Assembly (NCBI GenBank): GCA_036365145.1
Contig: JAEOAD010000024.1
Span: 12,791,501 to 12,855,500 of the forward strand
Direction: 5' to 3'
Source: Orientallactaga sibirica
Lineage: Eukaryota > Chordata > Mammalia > Rodentia > Dipodidae
Length of the DNA: 64,000 nucleotides
Below the pieces are notes generated by a model that saw only the letters and a program-made list of their open reading frames with translations, was not told the DNA's origin and did no database searches. This document shows positions 35,599 through 46,790 of the stretch, piece after piece. The number at the start of each line of letters is the position of its first letter. The stretch's first letter is position 1. Both the position numbers and the translations under genes were made by a program.

Positions 35599-37075
35599 TT
35601 TCTCGTATACAATTTTATATGTAATATGCTATTATAGAAAAGACACAGTGGAATTTTAAAAACTTAAATATATTTAAGACTGCTGTAAATAAGAAACCTA
35701 GAGGGACCTGTTGTAAAGGGCTTAAATATTTGTCCTGAGTAATATATGTTCAAAATGGAAGAAATTTTCATATCAAAATGATATTGATGATTTGTTTAAA
35801 ATATATTCAATCTACAATCAAAGTCCTGGAAAATGAGGCAACTGATTGTAGAATGATAGGTGTTGTGTGGCATAAATATCTCTCATTAGACTCTCTAGTA
35901 TGTGCCCCAAAGCAGCCATAGTTTAAAAACAGAAAAACATTAATTTTAACCATGACAAATATTGCCATCCTCCATTTCTACTGTGGAAACATCCTCTTTT
36001 AAAAACAAACTTGTTATTTAAAGAAAATTCCACTAAACTGCCATTAACTAATGAATTACCATATGTTTTATCATATTAATTACCACTGTGGAAAGCTGGA
36101 CAACCATCAATAAGTCCAAAAAGAAGTAAATTAGTATGGAAGGCAGGAAAGACGTTGCAAGATATTCTAGACACATGCAGCAGAAAACTTCTATTACTGA
36201 AAAGTTGATATTTTGGTTGCCTTTGCCTCCCTTGGAATACTCAAGACTAAAATTACAGTTGGTTCATTAGATACTATTTTGGTTTGATGCAGCAGAGAGT
36301 TGGTCAAATTATTTTAAGGTATAGATATGCATATTTTTGGAATAAATAATCAAGGCCATTAGTCATCAAGGTCTTACAAAACAAAGAGCAAACAAATTAA
36401 CCAAAAAAAGGACCAAGATGTCAACAACAGCTGGAGCCACAGTGGAGTTGATTTTCACTGATCCAAGCTTTGGTGCTACTGGTAGAGGGAAGGGCATTAT
36501 AGGCACCCTACAGTCCTTGATGGTGTCTCAGCAGCAGGAGAGTCTTACCCTATCCAGTGTGCTGATAGAGGGGGTCAGAGCTCCTTTCAGCTGCTGTTGT
36601 GAATCACTGTGCCCTCTCTTACTCACTTACCTTCTGCTTTTTGCCTCTGTGCTTCTACTTGCTGTTGTATTTGGCAGCCTCATCTTCAGCTCCTTTATGA
36701 CCACTGTCCTTCCTCCTTGTACATAATGCAATCTTTTGCTGTTTCCTTTCTGCTACCTTTCCCACTATTAGTGTCTTGATTCACTTTGCACTTTAAATTC
36801 CCATTTAATGTGCATCCCCATTTTTAAAATTCTAAGTAGCCAATCATAATAGTTGGCCAGAAAGTCAGATCCATTTAGGCACGCTCTTGCTAGGCATATA
36901 CTCTGTCTTGCACATGAGTGGGGAAAATGATGAGAGAACATTTGCTTGTGTTTGAATGAAACTAACAGGGCTGGAGATATTGCTCAGTGGTTAAGGCACT
37001 TGAGTTGCCTTCGTTCATTTCATCTCTCCTCTTCCTAGTAAGATCTTGAGTTTCCCTATCAAAATTTAGGACATA
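35599..37075. other. unassigned; holds a GC-richer patch and a SINE stump
   Basis: About 36410-36770 is GC-richer and open in one plus frame (102 codons from 36418). I recognise no protein in it. A short SINE head (36969-37010, 'gggctggagatattgctcag') stops abruptly. Confidence 0.45.
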
Positions 37076-37285
37076 GGGCTGGAGAAATTCCTCATTGCTT
37101 AAGGTGTTTGCTGCAAAGTCTAAGGACCCAGGTTTCATTCCCCTAGTGCCTTTATAATCCAGATGCACCAGGTGGCAGATATGTCTGGAGTTCCTTTGCA
37201 GTGGCTAGAGGCCCTAGTATGCCCATTCTCTCCTCTCTCTCTCTCTCCCCCTATCTCTCTCTCTCCTTCTCTCCTCTCTCCCCTC
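37076..37285 (+). mobile_element. DIP-like SINE, sense
   Basis: 'agggctggagaaattcctca', 'aggacccaggtttcattcc', 'tctggagttcctttgcagtg', then a CT stretch. The A tail is lost. Confidence 0.88.
37165..37178 (+). promoter_or_regulatory. CTCF-like motif inside a SINE
   Basis: GCACCAGGTGGCAG agrees with CCASYAGRKGGCRS at 13 of 14 positions. It falls at the site where the SINE consensus reads near 'cacaaggtggcgc'. Confidence 0.45.
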
Positions 37286-37355
37286 TTATGGATTCACAGT
37301 TCAATACCTTAGGAGGGATATGAAAGTTTTTGATGTTAATATTAAGGACCTAAGA

Positions 37356-37394
37356 GCTAATGTGTTTAGTGACACCAAAAATAAAATAGAATTA
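37356..37394 (+). repeat. 39-bp dispersed repeat, copy 2
   Basis: Partner of 35060-35098. The sequences on either side of the two copies do not align by eye. Confidence 0.8.
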
Positions 37395-37440
37395 TACTTT
37401 AGAGTAATATGGGATAGAAAGAAGACAGCTTACTACAATA

Positions 37441-38028
37441 TGTAGGTATTTAGGGACATGCCCAAAGAAATATAGGGCAAAAAGATATTGCAAGTGTCAT
37501 TTGAAATGGCTGTAAGCAGAAACTTCCTTCTTCAGCAAGGCAGCAACAGCTTCCTGATTCTTGAACTCTTCTGGGTCTTAGCATCTGTGGACTGGCCCTT
37601 CCTGAGGCAGTTTTTATACTGGGCTCACCAATCAATCAGCTTCCTCTTTACACACCTGAGCCTGTGGTGGGACTAATTCTATTTGGATGTCTGAGTCATA
37701 TAAATGAACCTGAGCCACGTGTGTGAGTCCCTTTCCCTACAAGCTAATGAGCAAAGGTCTTCTGCGGTCTTTCCTTTTCTTCTCCTAGTATGCTTCTTTC
37801 TTTTCTTCTTTCCTGCTTTTACCTTTTTCTTAACAAGTTATCATAACTTGCCAGTACTTCTCTGTGTCCAAGGTTTTCAATTCTTTGATAACTTCGACCT
37901 GATAATAAAGACCTGCGTTCAGAGTTCCCAAGACCTTGGATGTTGTCTACCTTTAAGGAAATAGAATCCTTCCCAGAACCCAATTCCTGAACAACAGGAG
38001 GTTGGAAAAGTATGTCTTTAATCCTACA
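37441..38028 (+). mobile_element. candidate solo LTR, plus strand
   Basis: Bounded by TGTAGG and CCTACA (exact inverted ends) with a 4-bp duplication aata on both sides. It has a TATAAA (37699-37704) and an AATAAAG (37903-37909), followed by a moderately GC-rich stretch. The short AT-rich duplication could be chance, so this is a candidate only. Confidence 0.5.
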
Positions 38029-38667
38029 AATATTTTCTTATCCTTCAAAAGTCCAGATGGACTTGTGACGTTGGCATGAATATATAAAGAGCTTAGAAGT
38101 CATTACTCACATCCTTACAAAAAATAAATCTGGACAAATGATAAACAATGGCTTGATCTGATCTGATGAGGCATTTGGATCTAGAACTGCATCCAAAACA
38201 CATTGACCTGGAGAGGAAATTGTAGGAGCCACAAACTAAAAAAAAATAATTATGGCAAATTTTAACTGCCACCAATTTGGGAATTGTTGTATTCTTTATT
38301 TCTAGAATGAAAGAGTAGAAATAAATAAAGTAATGAAGTAATTTTGGAGTAGGTTTAAATTTCTCAGTGCAGCAGCCAGCATTGTTCAAAGATAGTGTTG
38401 GCCTTGACAATAGTGCTCAAATTTTTATCATAGTACATTGTATTTACTCTATAATGGAAGCTGTAGCAATGCATTGACTAAATACCATGAGCTTGAAATG
38501 GAAACTTGGAATAACTGCAACAGAAGAGAATAAAACTATCTGAAAATTGGCATAATAGCTATTGTCTAAAATTCTAAACAGAACTTGGAGCAATGTCAGA
38601 TGTGAGAGATGCAAAGATATCACAAACTCAAACAAAGACATTGAAGATTTTGATGAAAATAAGAGAG
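38029..38667. other. unassigned sequence
   Basis: Nothing recognised. Confidence 0.5.
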
Positions 38668-38928
38668 GGGAGCTAGAGAGGTGGCTTTATGTTTAAGGTG
38701 CTTGCCTGAGAAGCCTAAGGATTCATGTTCGACTTCCCAGAGCCCACATAAGCCAGAAGCACTAGGTGACACATGCAAAAGGTCGTGCATGTGCACAAAT
38801 TGACACACATGTCTGGAGTTCAATTGCAGTGGCTGGAGGCCCTGGAATGCCAGTTCAGTTTCTCTCTCTCTCTCTCATCCCTCTCATTCTCTCTGTCTTA
38901 CTCACTCTCTCACTTTCTCTCTCTCATA
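38668..38928 (+). mobile_element. DIP-like SINE, long-body subfamily, sense
   Basis: Has the extra body segment ('aaaggtcgtgcatgtgcaca') of the long subfamily. The duplication aaaataagagag (38656-38667 and 38929-38940) is perfect over 12 bases. Confidence 0.92.
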
Positions 38929-39225
38929 AAAATAAGAGAGAGTTGTTATTCATAGGCTTGACAATATGCTAATCATTTAGTAAGATTAAATTAGAAATGA
39001 CTCTAAGAATTCCATTATATGTTATTTATCACTGGTTCCATAAACCATTATTGGTAGAGTTTTGTGGGTTTCAAACATATTATATGTTCAAGCATGTAAA
39101 CAAATTCATTGACATAAGTCGGTTGTACATTGTAGAATAATTTCAAGATTTGTTATTAGTGTATTGAATAATTGAGGAAATATTTCTTTAGTTTTTTTGT
39201 CTTTGGGATTCCTGCAACATTAAAT

Positions 39226-39436
39226 ATATTTTTTTTATTTATTTATTTAAGAGAGAGAAAGAAGGAGGGAAAGAGAGAGAGAGAGAATGGGCATACCAGG
39301 GCCTCCAGCCACTGCAAACAAACTCCAGGTGCATGCACGCACTTGTGCATATGGCTTATGTGGGTCCTGGAGAATCGAACCGAGATCCTTTGGCTTTGCA
39401 GGCAAATGAATTAACCACTAATCCAGCTCTCCAGCC
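39226..39436 (-). mobile_element. DIP-like SINE, antisense
   Basis: TTTATTTA tail, GA stretch, 'gggcctccagccactgcaa', 'tggctttgcaggcaaatg' and 'ctccagcc'. Confidence 0.92.
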
Positions 39437-39994
39437 TTCCCTGAGACATTAAAGAAGCAAGAATGATCTCTCAACAAAGCATCTCTCAACAAAGTCCTTA
39501 TAGGGTACTGAGGATATTTGTTAATGTAATTTGTTTTAAGTCAGAAAAAAAAAAACACAACTTCAGTTCTAAACTAGCATAAACAGAAGGTAATTTTTGA
39601 GTATGAATGTCTTTTTTTGTATATTCTTTATTCATTTCTAGGAAGTTCATGACTCTTCCCAGAGGTGGTATCCATCCTTGTATTCCACTTGTGGTTCCTC
39701 CAGCAGTTCCAGTCCTTCTCACAGCACACATTCTTGTCCCAAACGTCATATCCTATCACCATCAAGCCAATCAAAACTTACTGACATTCTCTACAACAGG
39801 GCCATCCATTAAACATTACTGTTTGCAGGAAGATGTGCAGCAGAAGTGTCGAAATATTTGAATATTTATGCATCTCTGAAGAAAGACTGTCATGTATGAA
39901 CAAAGATGGAATAGACTATCAGCCTCAAGATGGTCAGGTCCCATTCTTTATAGCTCATAGCTCATGATGTGAGGTAAATCATATATATATATAT
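39437..39994. other. unassigned sequence
   Basis: About 39650-39860 is GC-richer and open in one plus frame of 84 codons. No protein family is recognised in it and no splice context is evident. Confidence 0.45.
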
Positions 39995-40192
39995 AAAACT
40001 TTTAATTGAAAGCATAGAGATAGAGAGAGAGAGAGAAAAAAAAAAGAGAGAATAGGCACAAATGGCCTGTTGCCACTAAAAACTCAAGATACACGTTCCA
40101 CTTTGTGGATCCGGCTTTATGTGGTACTAATGAATCAAACCTTGATCATTAGGTTTTGCAGGCCTTGACCACTGGGCCATCTCTTCAGCCCA
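39995..40192 (-). mobile_element. DIP-like SINE, antisense, diverged
   Basis: GA stretch, 'gttgccactaaaaactcaag', 'gccatctcttcagccc'. Confidence 0.85.
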
Positions 40193-40809
40193 TTGTTCTA
40201 AATTCTGACAGGGAAACTCAAGATCTGATTAGGAAGAGGAGAGATGAAATGAACAGAATCCCACTCAAGAGATTACAAATAGAAAATTAAAAATGTGATT
40301 TATTCAGCACTTTGTAAGTGTAAGTTCAGGTGCTAGAGTAGGGGCAGTAGAAGAACAAACCCACCAGATTGTTTTGGTGAAGCCCTCAAGTTGAAAGCTG
40401 AAAGAGAGGTTTATGTTTGGTGAATAAAGGTTGGAATGAGTACATTCCAGAAAGAAGAGAGTATGCACAAAACCATACAAATAAAAAACAGCAATTTGTG
40501 TATAGGTAATATACAAAACCTTGGGGTCCGAGTAGTCCATGTAGTGGCAATCACAATCCTATGGGTCTTAGGAAGTCAACAAGAACTTTTCAAAACAGAA
40601 GATAAGATCAAATTTATTTTCAGCTGGATAATTCCGCCTATATGTGCAGAATGGTTTTAAGAAGTTGCAGCTTTGTCTTTAAATGGGTCAAAGTTCACAG
40701 TGAAACACATGCAGGTCATGGGCTGCTGTTTCTTGGATAATGATATCATTGCCTGCTAAAAATTAAAAATAAAATAAAATAAAGGAAATGACTAGGAATT
40801 TGAAATAAG
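40193..40809. other. unassigned sequence
   Basis: Nothing recognised beyond an A-rich patch near 40762-40785. Confidence 0.5.
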
Positions 40810-41201
40810 GTCTTATGGATTGAATGTATTATCCCAAAAGCATATGTCAAAAAACATAGACCCAATGCTGCAGTATTGGGAGAGGGGTCTAATTGGAGAT
40901 CTTTAGGTCATGAGAGAAACACCCTCATTAATGTGTTGGCTGAGAAGGGCTCAAGCCTAAAGTTCATTTTTTTTTTCTCTCTCTCTCCTCACTCCTCTCA
41001 CCTTTGCCCTCTTCTTTATTTCTCTCTCTCTCCTTGTCACTTTTTTCTCTGCCTCACAACATAAAATGATGCAAAAGAAGGCCATACTAGAAAAAAAGTG
41101 AAACACTGCTTTGGATTTCTCAACTTCTAGAATTTTAAGAAACAAATCTCTATTATTTATAAATTATCCAAACTTAGGTGTTATAGCAGCACAAAGACAC
41201 A
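40810..41201 (+). mobile_element. MaLR LTR (MST/THE1-like), sense
   Basis: Follows an MST-type LTR in order: 'ttatggattgaatgtatta' at the start, 'taggtcatgagagaaac' in U3, a CT-rich block, and 'ggtgttatagcagcacaaag' at the end. No clear target duplication remains, consistent with an old insertion. Confidence 0.75.
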
Positions 41202-42116
41202 AGCTGTGGCAATCTCTGTTGTTAGATGAGTGCAAGATTATCTCCAGAAAATTCAAAATGATTTATCTACAAGTAGTAGTTTGGGTAAAGGAATGAATTT
41301 GTGTCTGGTCAGATGATATATTCTTTCATGCCTTCAAGATTAAATAATGACTTAAAGTTTGGGGAATTTTTAAAATGACCTAGTGTGACAAGGAAATAAG
41401 GTAGACTAGAACCCTGGGAATATGTCTGCTCTAAAAGGCTGTTTCAGATACTGAAAATACAGAAAAGAAGGATGGATTTTGCTGTTCAGGGTTCCCCAGG
41501 TTGATGGAAAAGAAACCATAGACAGGATTTTCATAACTGTAATCAAAATTGCAGGGTTTTCACTTATCCAACCAACCAAGCAGCGCCCCTTTAAAAAATG
41601 CCTTATTATAATTTAACACTATTTGATTATGTACTTCAATTAATATGATATCACAAAAAATGTCGGAAACCTGAAAGAGGAGATATTGAAAAGCAAATTA
41701 AACTACGTGTATTGAGAACTATCACATACAGGATCCAATTGTGTCCTCTGTGATTAATTTTGTCAAAGAAAAATCCATATCATTATATCTGTGATTTAGA
41801 TATTACAATGTATCTAACTTATAAACAGACCATTGAGTTTCAGAGACATTCAATGGTTTTTCCCATTATGATTTTCCTACCATTTGTATCAACTCAAAAA
41901 CTATGCTGTTCCAGAAATATACTTTGTGTTTCATTAAGTTCTATCATAAGAATACCATCATATGTTTATGTTCATTCTTTATTTACAAAATTTTAAAGTT
42001 AATATACAAATACATCTATTAGTTGTATATGTCAATTAAAAAAGGAGTAAAGAAATGTAGACTTTTCCATATTTCAGTTAGGAAACATTTTACAGGAAGT
42101 TTTTGTTTCCTCAAAA
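41202..42116. other. unassigned sequence
   Basis: Nothing recognised. Confidence 0.5.
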
Positions 42117-42178
42117 AGGAAAAAGGAAGGAAGGAAGGAAGGAAGGAAGGAAGGAAGGAAGGAAGGAAGGAAGGAGAG
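42117..42178. repeat. (GGAA)n microsatellite
   Basis: About 13 GGAA units. Such arrays can bind ETS factors. Confidence 0.97.
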
Positions 42179-42267
42179 GAATACCTACTGTAAATCTGAG
42201 TAGGCTAATTGCTTGACACATGCCCCTCAAATGTTAGTTTCTTAAAATAATAAAATAAATTTCTCTT

Positions 42268-42497
42268 GGGCTGGAGAGATGGCTTAGTGGTTAAATGTTT
42301 GCCTGTGAAGCTTAAGTATCTCAGTTTGAGGCTCGATTCTCCAGGACCCACGTAAGCCAGATGGATAAGGGGCACATGTATCTGGAGTTCGTTTGCAGTG
42401 GTTAGAGGCCCTGGCACACCCAATCTCTCTCTGTCTCTACCTGCCTATTTCTGTATATCTCTCTCTCTCAAATTAATAAATAAATAAAAATAAAAAA
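42268..42497 (+). mobile_element. DIP-like SINE, sense
   Basis: 'gggctggagagatggcttag', B-box-like 'ggctcgattctcc', body, CT stretch, (TAAA)n tail. Confidence 0.93.
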
Positions 42498-43589
42498 ATT
42501 CTCATTCATACAAAGATTTCACATACAACTATAGTAGCTTGCACTCTTTCTCAAAATAATACATTTTGATGCATATCATATAGTCAAAATCGTATATTCT
42601 CATTATTATTCCCATAATAAGCTATGGATAAGCTGGAGATTCATGAATAATTCAGGCCAGTTTTGAAGCACAAAAACCCAAATAGGCCATGGTTGAGACT
42701 CTCAGAGTGAAGGCTTTAGAACCAGGGTAGCTGGAATAAATCCAAGAATTCTCTGTGACATCAGAGCTCCTACGGTGAGATCACATCTCAATGAGAAACA
42801 ATGCTTGCATTTCCTCCTTTCTGTTCCATGCTGGCTATGAAGTGATTTAGAGGATGGCCTGTGCACATGGAGGAAGAAGGATCTCCTCTATTTTGTCTGT
42901 GATTCATTTGCTAATTTCTTTCAGACACACTGAGCAAAACAGCCAGCCACCTGAGCTTGCCTTAGCTCAGTTGACTTTGAACATAATGTTTTAACTATTA
43001 CGATATTAGCAGATTTTGAAGATCATGATAGAAAGGGAAACCACTGCTATTGTTCACCTGATCTATCGCTGCCCCCCCCCCCATAGACTTTAGACACAAG
43101 GCATCTATCTCCTAACAGAGGAGGCTGGGAAATATGGTCTAACAGGCCTGCAGAACAATTGCTGGGAGTAGAATGAGACAAACCAGATGCCTAGGAAACA
43201 AAATGTAAAGAGATATTTCCTCTCAAAGTCAAGCAGGGCTGGTGCTTACAGGAACCCAAGGGCATCTTTCTTTACAACCTAGGTACCATGCTTGCCTCAT
43301 CATGGAAGTAAACAGTCTGAGGAGGAATTAGTCAATCTTTGCCACATCCATCCACTCACCTGGACCTCTGTGCAAATACATGCTCTTCAGTGCCTCACAC
43401 TTAACTAGTACATTATCATATGTTGAAAAAAAATTCTTTCCATTTTCTCTGATACAGTTGCAATAGCTGTATCCCTATATAAAAAATAACATTATTTGAA
43501 GTGTGCCACTTTTATTATTGTAAATTATGTTTTAAAATAAAGACATTTAAAATTAAATCATTTAAAAATTTTTATTTCTGCTATAGGAA
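42498..43589. other. unassigned sequence
   Basis: A run of 12 C at about 43072-43082. It is slightly richer in GC than its surroundings. No gene or repeat is recognised. Confidence 0.5.
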
Positions 43590-44215
43590 ACTGAGTTGCT
43601 AAAGCAGTATACACTTGCGGAGACTTTGTGCAACTTGACTTCTTTGAGATGTCTGGGTCTGTACAGCTTGATTTCTTAATGGTTGTTGGATGTATAGCAT
43701 TTCTTTCAACCACTGCTCCTTTAAAATTCAGTGAGGCATTCTTAGGGCGTGCTTTTCCATAATGAACACATTATAGTAATCGTTGCAGAGGAGAAAAGAC
43801 AAGAATGGCCGTGGTGTAATCTTCAAAATGTTTACATGGCCCTAATGTTGGTCATTTTAGGGAAACTGCCAACAAGCTCATGAAGCAGTAAATATGCGTT
43901 CTGTATTTGGAGAAGCAGTTTAACGTTCAGGATGGCCGATTCCAACTTCAGTTTATCTTACTTTATGTACAAAAGAGCTGCTTGGATTCTGACAGCTTAT
44001 GTGCAAGCCATTCTACAAATGTGCCCATTGATCTGTCATTGAAAGAAGAAAGGAGGGATGATGTCCTATAAGAAGGCTGCAGCTAAAACTAGTTGCTGAA
44101 GTTTTTATTGTTAATTAAGTCTCAAAGCATCATTTTCATCACTGAAAATGACTTTACAAAATCCAAAGTGATAATCTGACTTGATTTTGCATTCCTTTTC
44201 CCCAAATCTTTGGAT
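43590..44215. promoter_or_regulatory. candidate conserved non-coding segment
   Basis: Long, complex, repeat-free DNA between two SINE-dense zones. It carries several CpG words (tgcgga, gggcgt, aatcgttg, ggccgtgg, atgcgtt, aacgtt, ggccgatt), unusual for this CpG-poor window, and a TTAATTAA-type core near 44112. Retained CpGs suggest selection or lack of methylation; this is inference. Confidence 0.3.
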
Positions 44216-44221
44216 TTAAAA

Positions 44222-44454
44222 AAATATTTTAATTTAATTTAATTTAATTATTTGAGAGAGAGAGAGAGAAGAGAGAGAGAGAGGAAGAGGCAAATAGAGA
44301 GAAAGAGGGAATGGGTGCACCAGGGCCTCCAGCCACTGCAAAGGAATTCCAGATGCATGCACCACCTTGTGCCTATTGGCTTATGTGGGTCCTTTGGAAT
44401 TGAACCGGGGCTTCAAAAGCAAATGCCTTAACTACTAAACCATTTTCCCAGACC
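44222..44454 (-). mobile_element. DIP-like SINE, antisense
   Basis: T-rich tail, GA stretch, 'gggcctccagccactgcaa', 'aaaccattttcccagacc'. A short duplication, 'tggattt', flanks it. Confidence 0.92.
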
Positions 44455-44466
44455 TGGATTTCTTTT

Positions 44467-44581
44467 TCACATCTAAGACACGGTCTCACTATAGCCCAGG
44501 CTGACCTGGAAGTTATGATGATTGCTTACCTCAGCTTCCTGAGTGCTGGAGCCAAAGGCATGTGCCACTGCACCCAGCCAT
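44467..44581 (-). mobile_element. B1 SINE, antisense, diverged
   Basis: 'cggtctcactatagcccagg', 'gagtgctggagccaaaggca', 'tgccactgcacccagcca'. Confidence 0.85.
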
Positions 44582-44597
44582 CTGAAACCTTCTGCAC

Positions 44598-44930
44598 CTA
44601 ACATTTATTCATTTATTTTTGACATTTGACAGACATTTGTGTGTCATGGGCTTGTTGAGTCTTAGAGATGCACTTGGTGGGGGTGGATATGAAGGCATGT
44701 GCTGGCATGGGCCCCTGCCTTCAATAAGCTTTATTGAGTAGAGAATGTGAAGTGGACATGCATACAGACCTACATGGCTGCAATAGGTAAGGCATGAATG
44801 TGCCACAGAAGAAGACATGTAGACATTCATGCAGTCAAGGAACAATATGAGACTTTCTACAGAGATGACATTTGAGTTGGAAGAAAAGTCTTATGTGAAC
44901 ATGGAGCGATGAATGGCATGGTGGCAAAGA
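44598..44930 (+). mobile_element. ancient mammal-wide repeat (L2-like), sense
   Basis: Word order such as 'gggcccctgccttcaataag', 'tttattgagtagagaatgtg' and 'gatgacatttgagttggaag' follows a widespread old mammalian repeat that I place with L2-type sequences. The family label is tentative. Confidence 0.4.
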
Positions 44931-46624
44931 GGTCAAAAGTACAAAGAAAGATCTGGAATGTTTAAATCATAGTCAAATACTACCTGAGAATATTTTGTTT
45001 TTCTAAGCATCTTTAGAAAAATTATGATCAACACATTTAAAATGGGTGCTAATAAAGACATTTGAAATACTATTATAACGACACACATGGGTAACTCTCT
45101 TTTTTTCTTTTATAACCATGGAAATAGGACTTACATGACCCACCTACTTTAAGGCCAAGTGCTCAGAAAATACTTGTGTTTTTCTGGGCCCTGATTTTTT
45201 TTTTTAAATATATCTACATCTGCCTAAAACTTGGAAGACTACCTCAATTACAAATCACAATTCATTGGGAGATCACTAAATGTATATATGACTTGAATAA
45301 AATTTTGAAAATAGTATAAATTATAAGGAAGGAATGTGGAATTTGTAGTCTTGTTTCATTGTGTGTGTGAATATATGGGCTTTTGCATGATATCATAAAA
45401 GCTTTTGTCATTGTTGTCATTTAGATAAAGGTTAAAAAGCTACCTGGAGCTTTATTATGTTCCAAAACCTTTTCAGGACATATTTTTGAGTGGTAGTAAA
45501 GGAAGTAACATTGCTTAGTGGATTTGGAATAGGAGATACATCAGTATTCCACCACGAATAATTGATAGACAAAGTACATAGTAAATAGAAAGAGAACAAA
45601 GACAGTGAAGACACAGATGAGAGAGAGAAAGAGAGGGGACAACGAGAGAGAATTACAAGAGAAAATTCAAGCAGTTAAGACCAAGTACCAGAAGTGTGAG
45701 TCTGGGTTTCTGTCACCAACAGTAATGACAATCACGCAGCAGTATAATTGTGAATTGACTGAGGACTTACAAATAATGGGAGAGATGTTTAGAGGATATG
45801 ACAGTACCTATATAAGAACCCATTAATTTTTTTAAATATTAGAAATTATAACCAATACATGAAAACTTTAGTATCTATAAAAATATTAGAGTATATCACC
45901 AGAAAAATCAATTTTCAGGCACTAAAATCATAGGGCAATAACTAATATGAAGTCAGAAGAGAAAATTATCAAAGACCAATCTAATAGCCTTTGCTGACAG
46001 AGCAGGGACATTGTAGATAGCAGAAAAGCAATAAACACCAAGCTCTCAACCTCAGGATAGCTTTTGATTTTCTCCCACATGACACACTCATCAACAAGCA
46101 CAGAAAATACAGCTTAAACCAATATTTCTCAAAGTATGCATTGTGACCCCTTGGGTTATCATGAACAGATACCAAATTGGAGGCAGGGTTTCTTCTCCAT
46201 AATGTTTGATCCAGAGAAAGTCCCAATGTGGAGATATACTGACAGGGCAAGAGTAATTAAAGGATGTAGAAAGGGGAATAAAGAAAATTCCTAAAAACCA
46301 TGCTACTCATTCTGAAATTCTCAGATATCAAATACTGTTATCTGACCTTATTCCAACTATTACAAAATCATCCATCCCTCCAACTAGTCAAAGGAGGAAG
46401 ATCTGATTAACCTTATCCGGTAGCTCTTGAGTTTAGAGCTTAATTACTCAGTCTAGCTCTCGCTCATCTGGGCATCAATACAACAAAATAGTGTGCCTAA
46501 GTAATGATTAAATCTGAAAATTACTATGATTTTCTGATATTCAAACACTGTATATGGTTTTTAAGTTGTAAAGTATTTAATCCACTTAGGATTTCTTTTT
46601 AAGATTTTGGGATATCAACTCATT
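44931..46624. other. 1.7-kb unassigned interval
   Basis: GA-rich at about 45617-45665. No gene or repeat family is recognised. Confidence 0.5.
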
Positions 46625-46790
46625 TTTTTCATAAAATCCACTTTATCCTCATAGCAGCCAAATTAGGTAGGTCGCTATTATTTATACATAGGGAATTGAT
46701 AGTCAGGAAGGGAAGTAACTTGTCCCACAATCATATGCAGAGATTGGTCAAGATTTCAAACCATGCTATCTGAATTATAAGGAAGGGTAA
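46625..46790 (-). mobile_element. MIR, antisense
   Basis: Reversed MIR order: 'ggaattgatagtcaggaag', 'aagtaacttgtcccacaatc', 'gattggtcaagatttcaaac'. Old and diverged. Confidence 0.5.

Noticed and set aside
39607..39861. 84-codon frame with Pro-rich stretch, considered as a processed pseudogene
   Set aside because: No parent protein recognised, no poly-A tail or target duplication seen.
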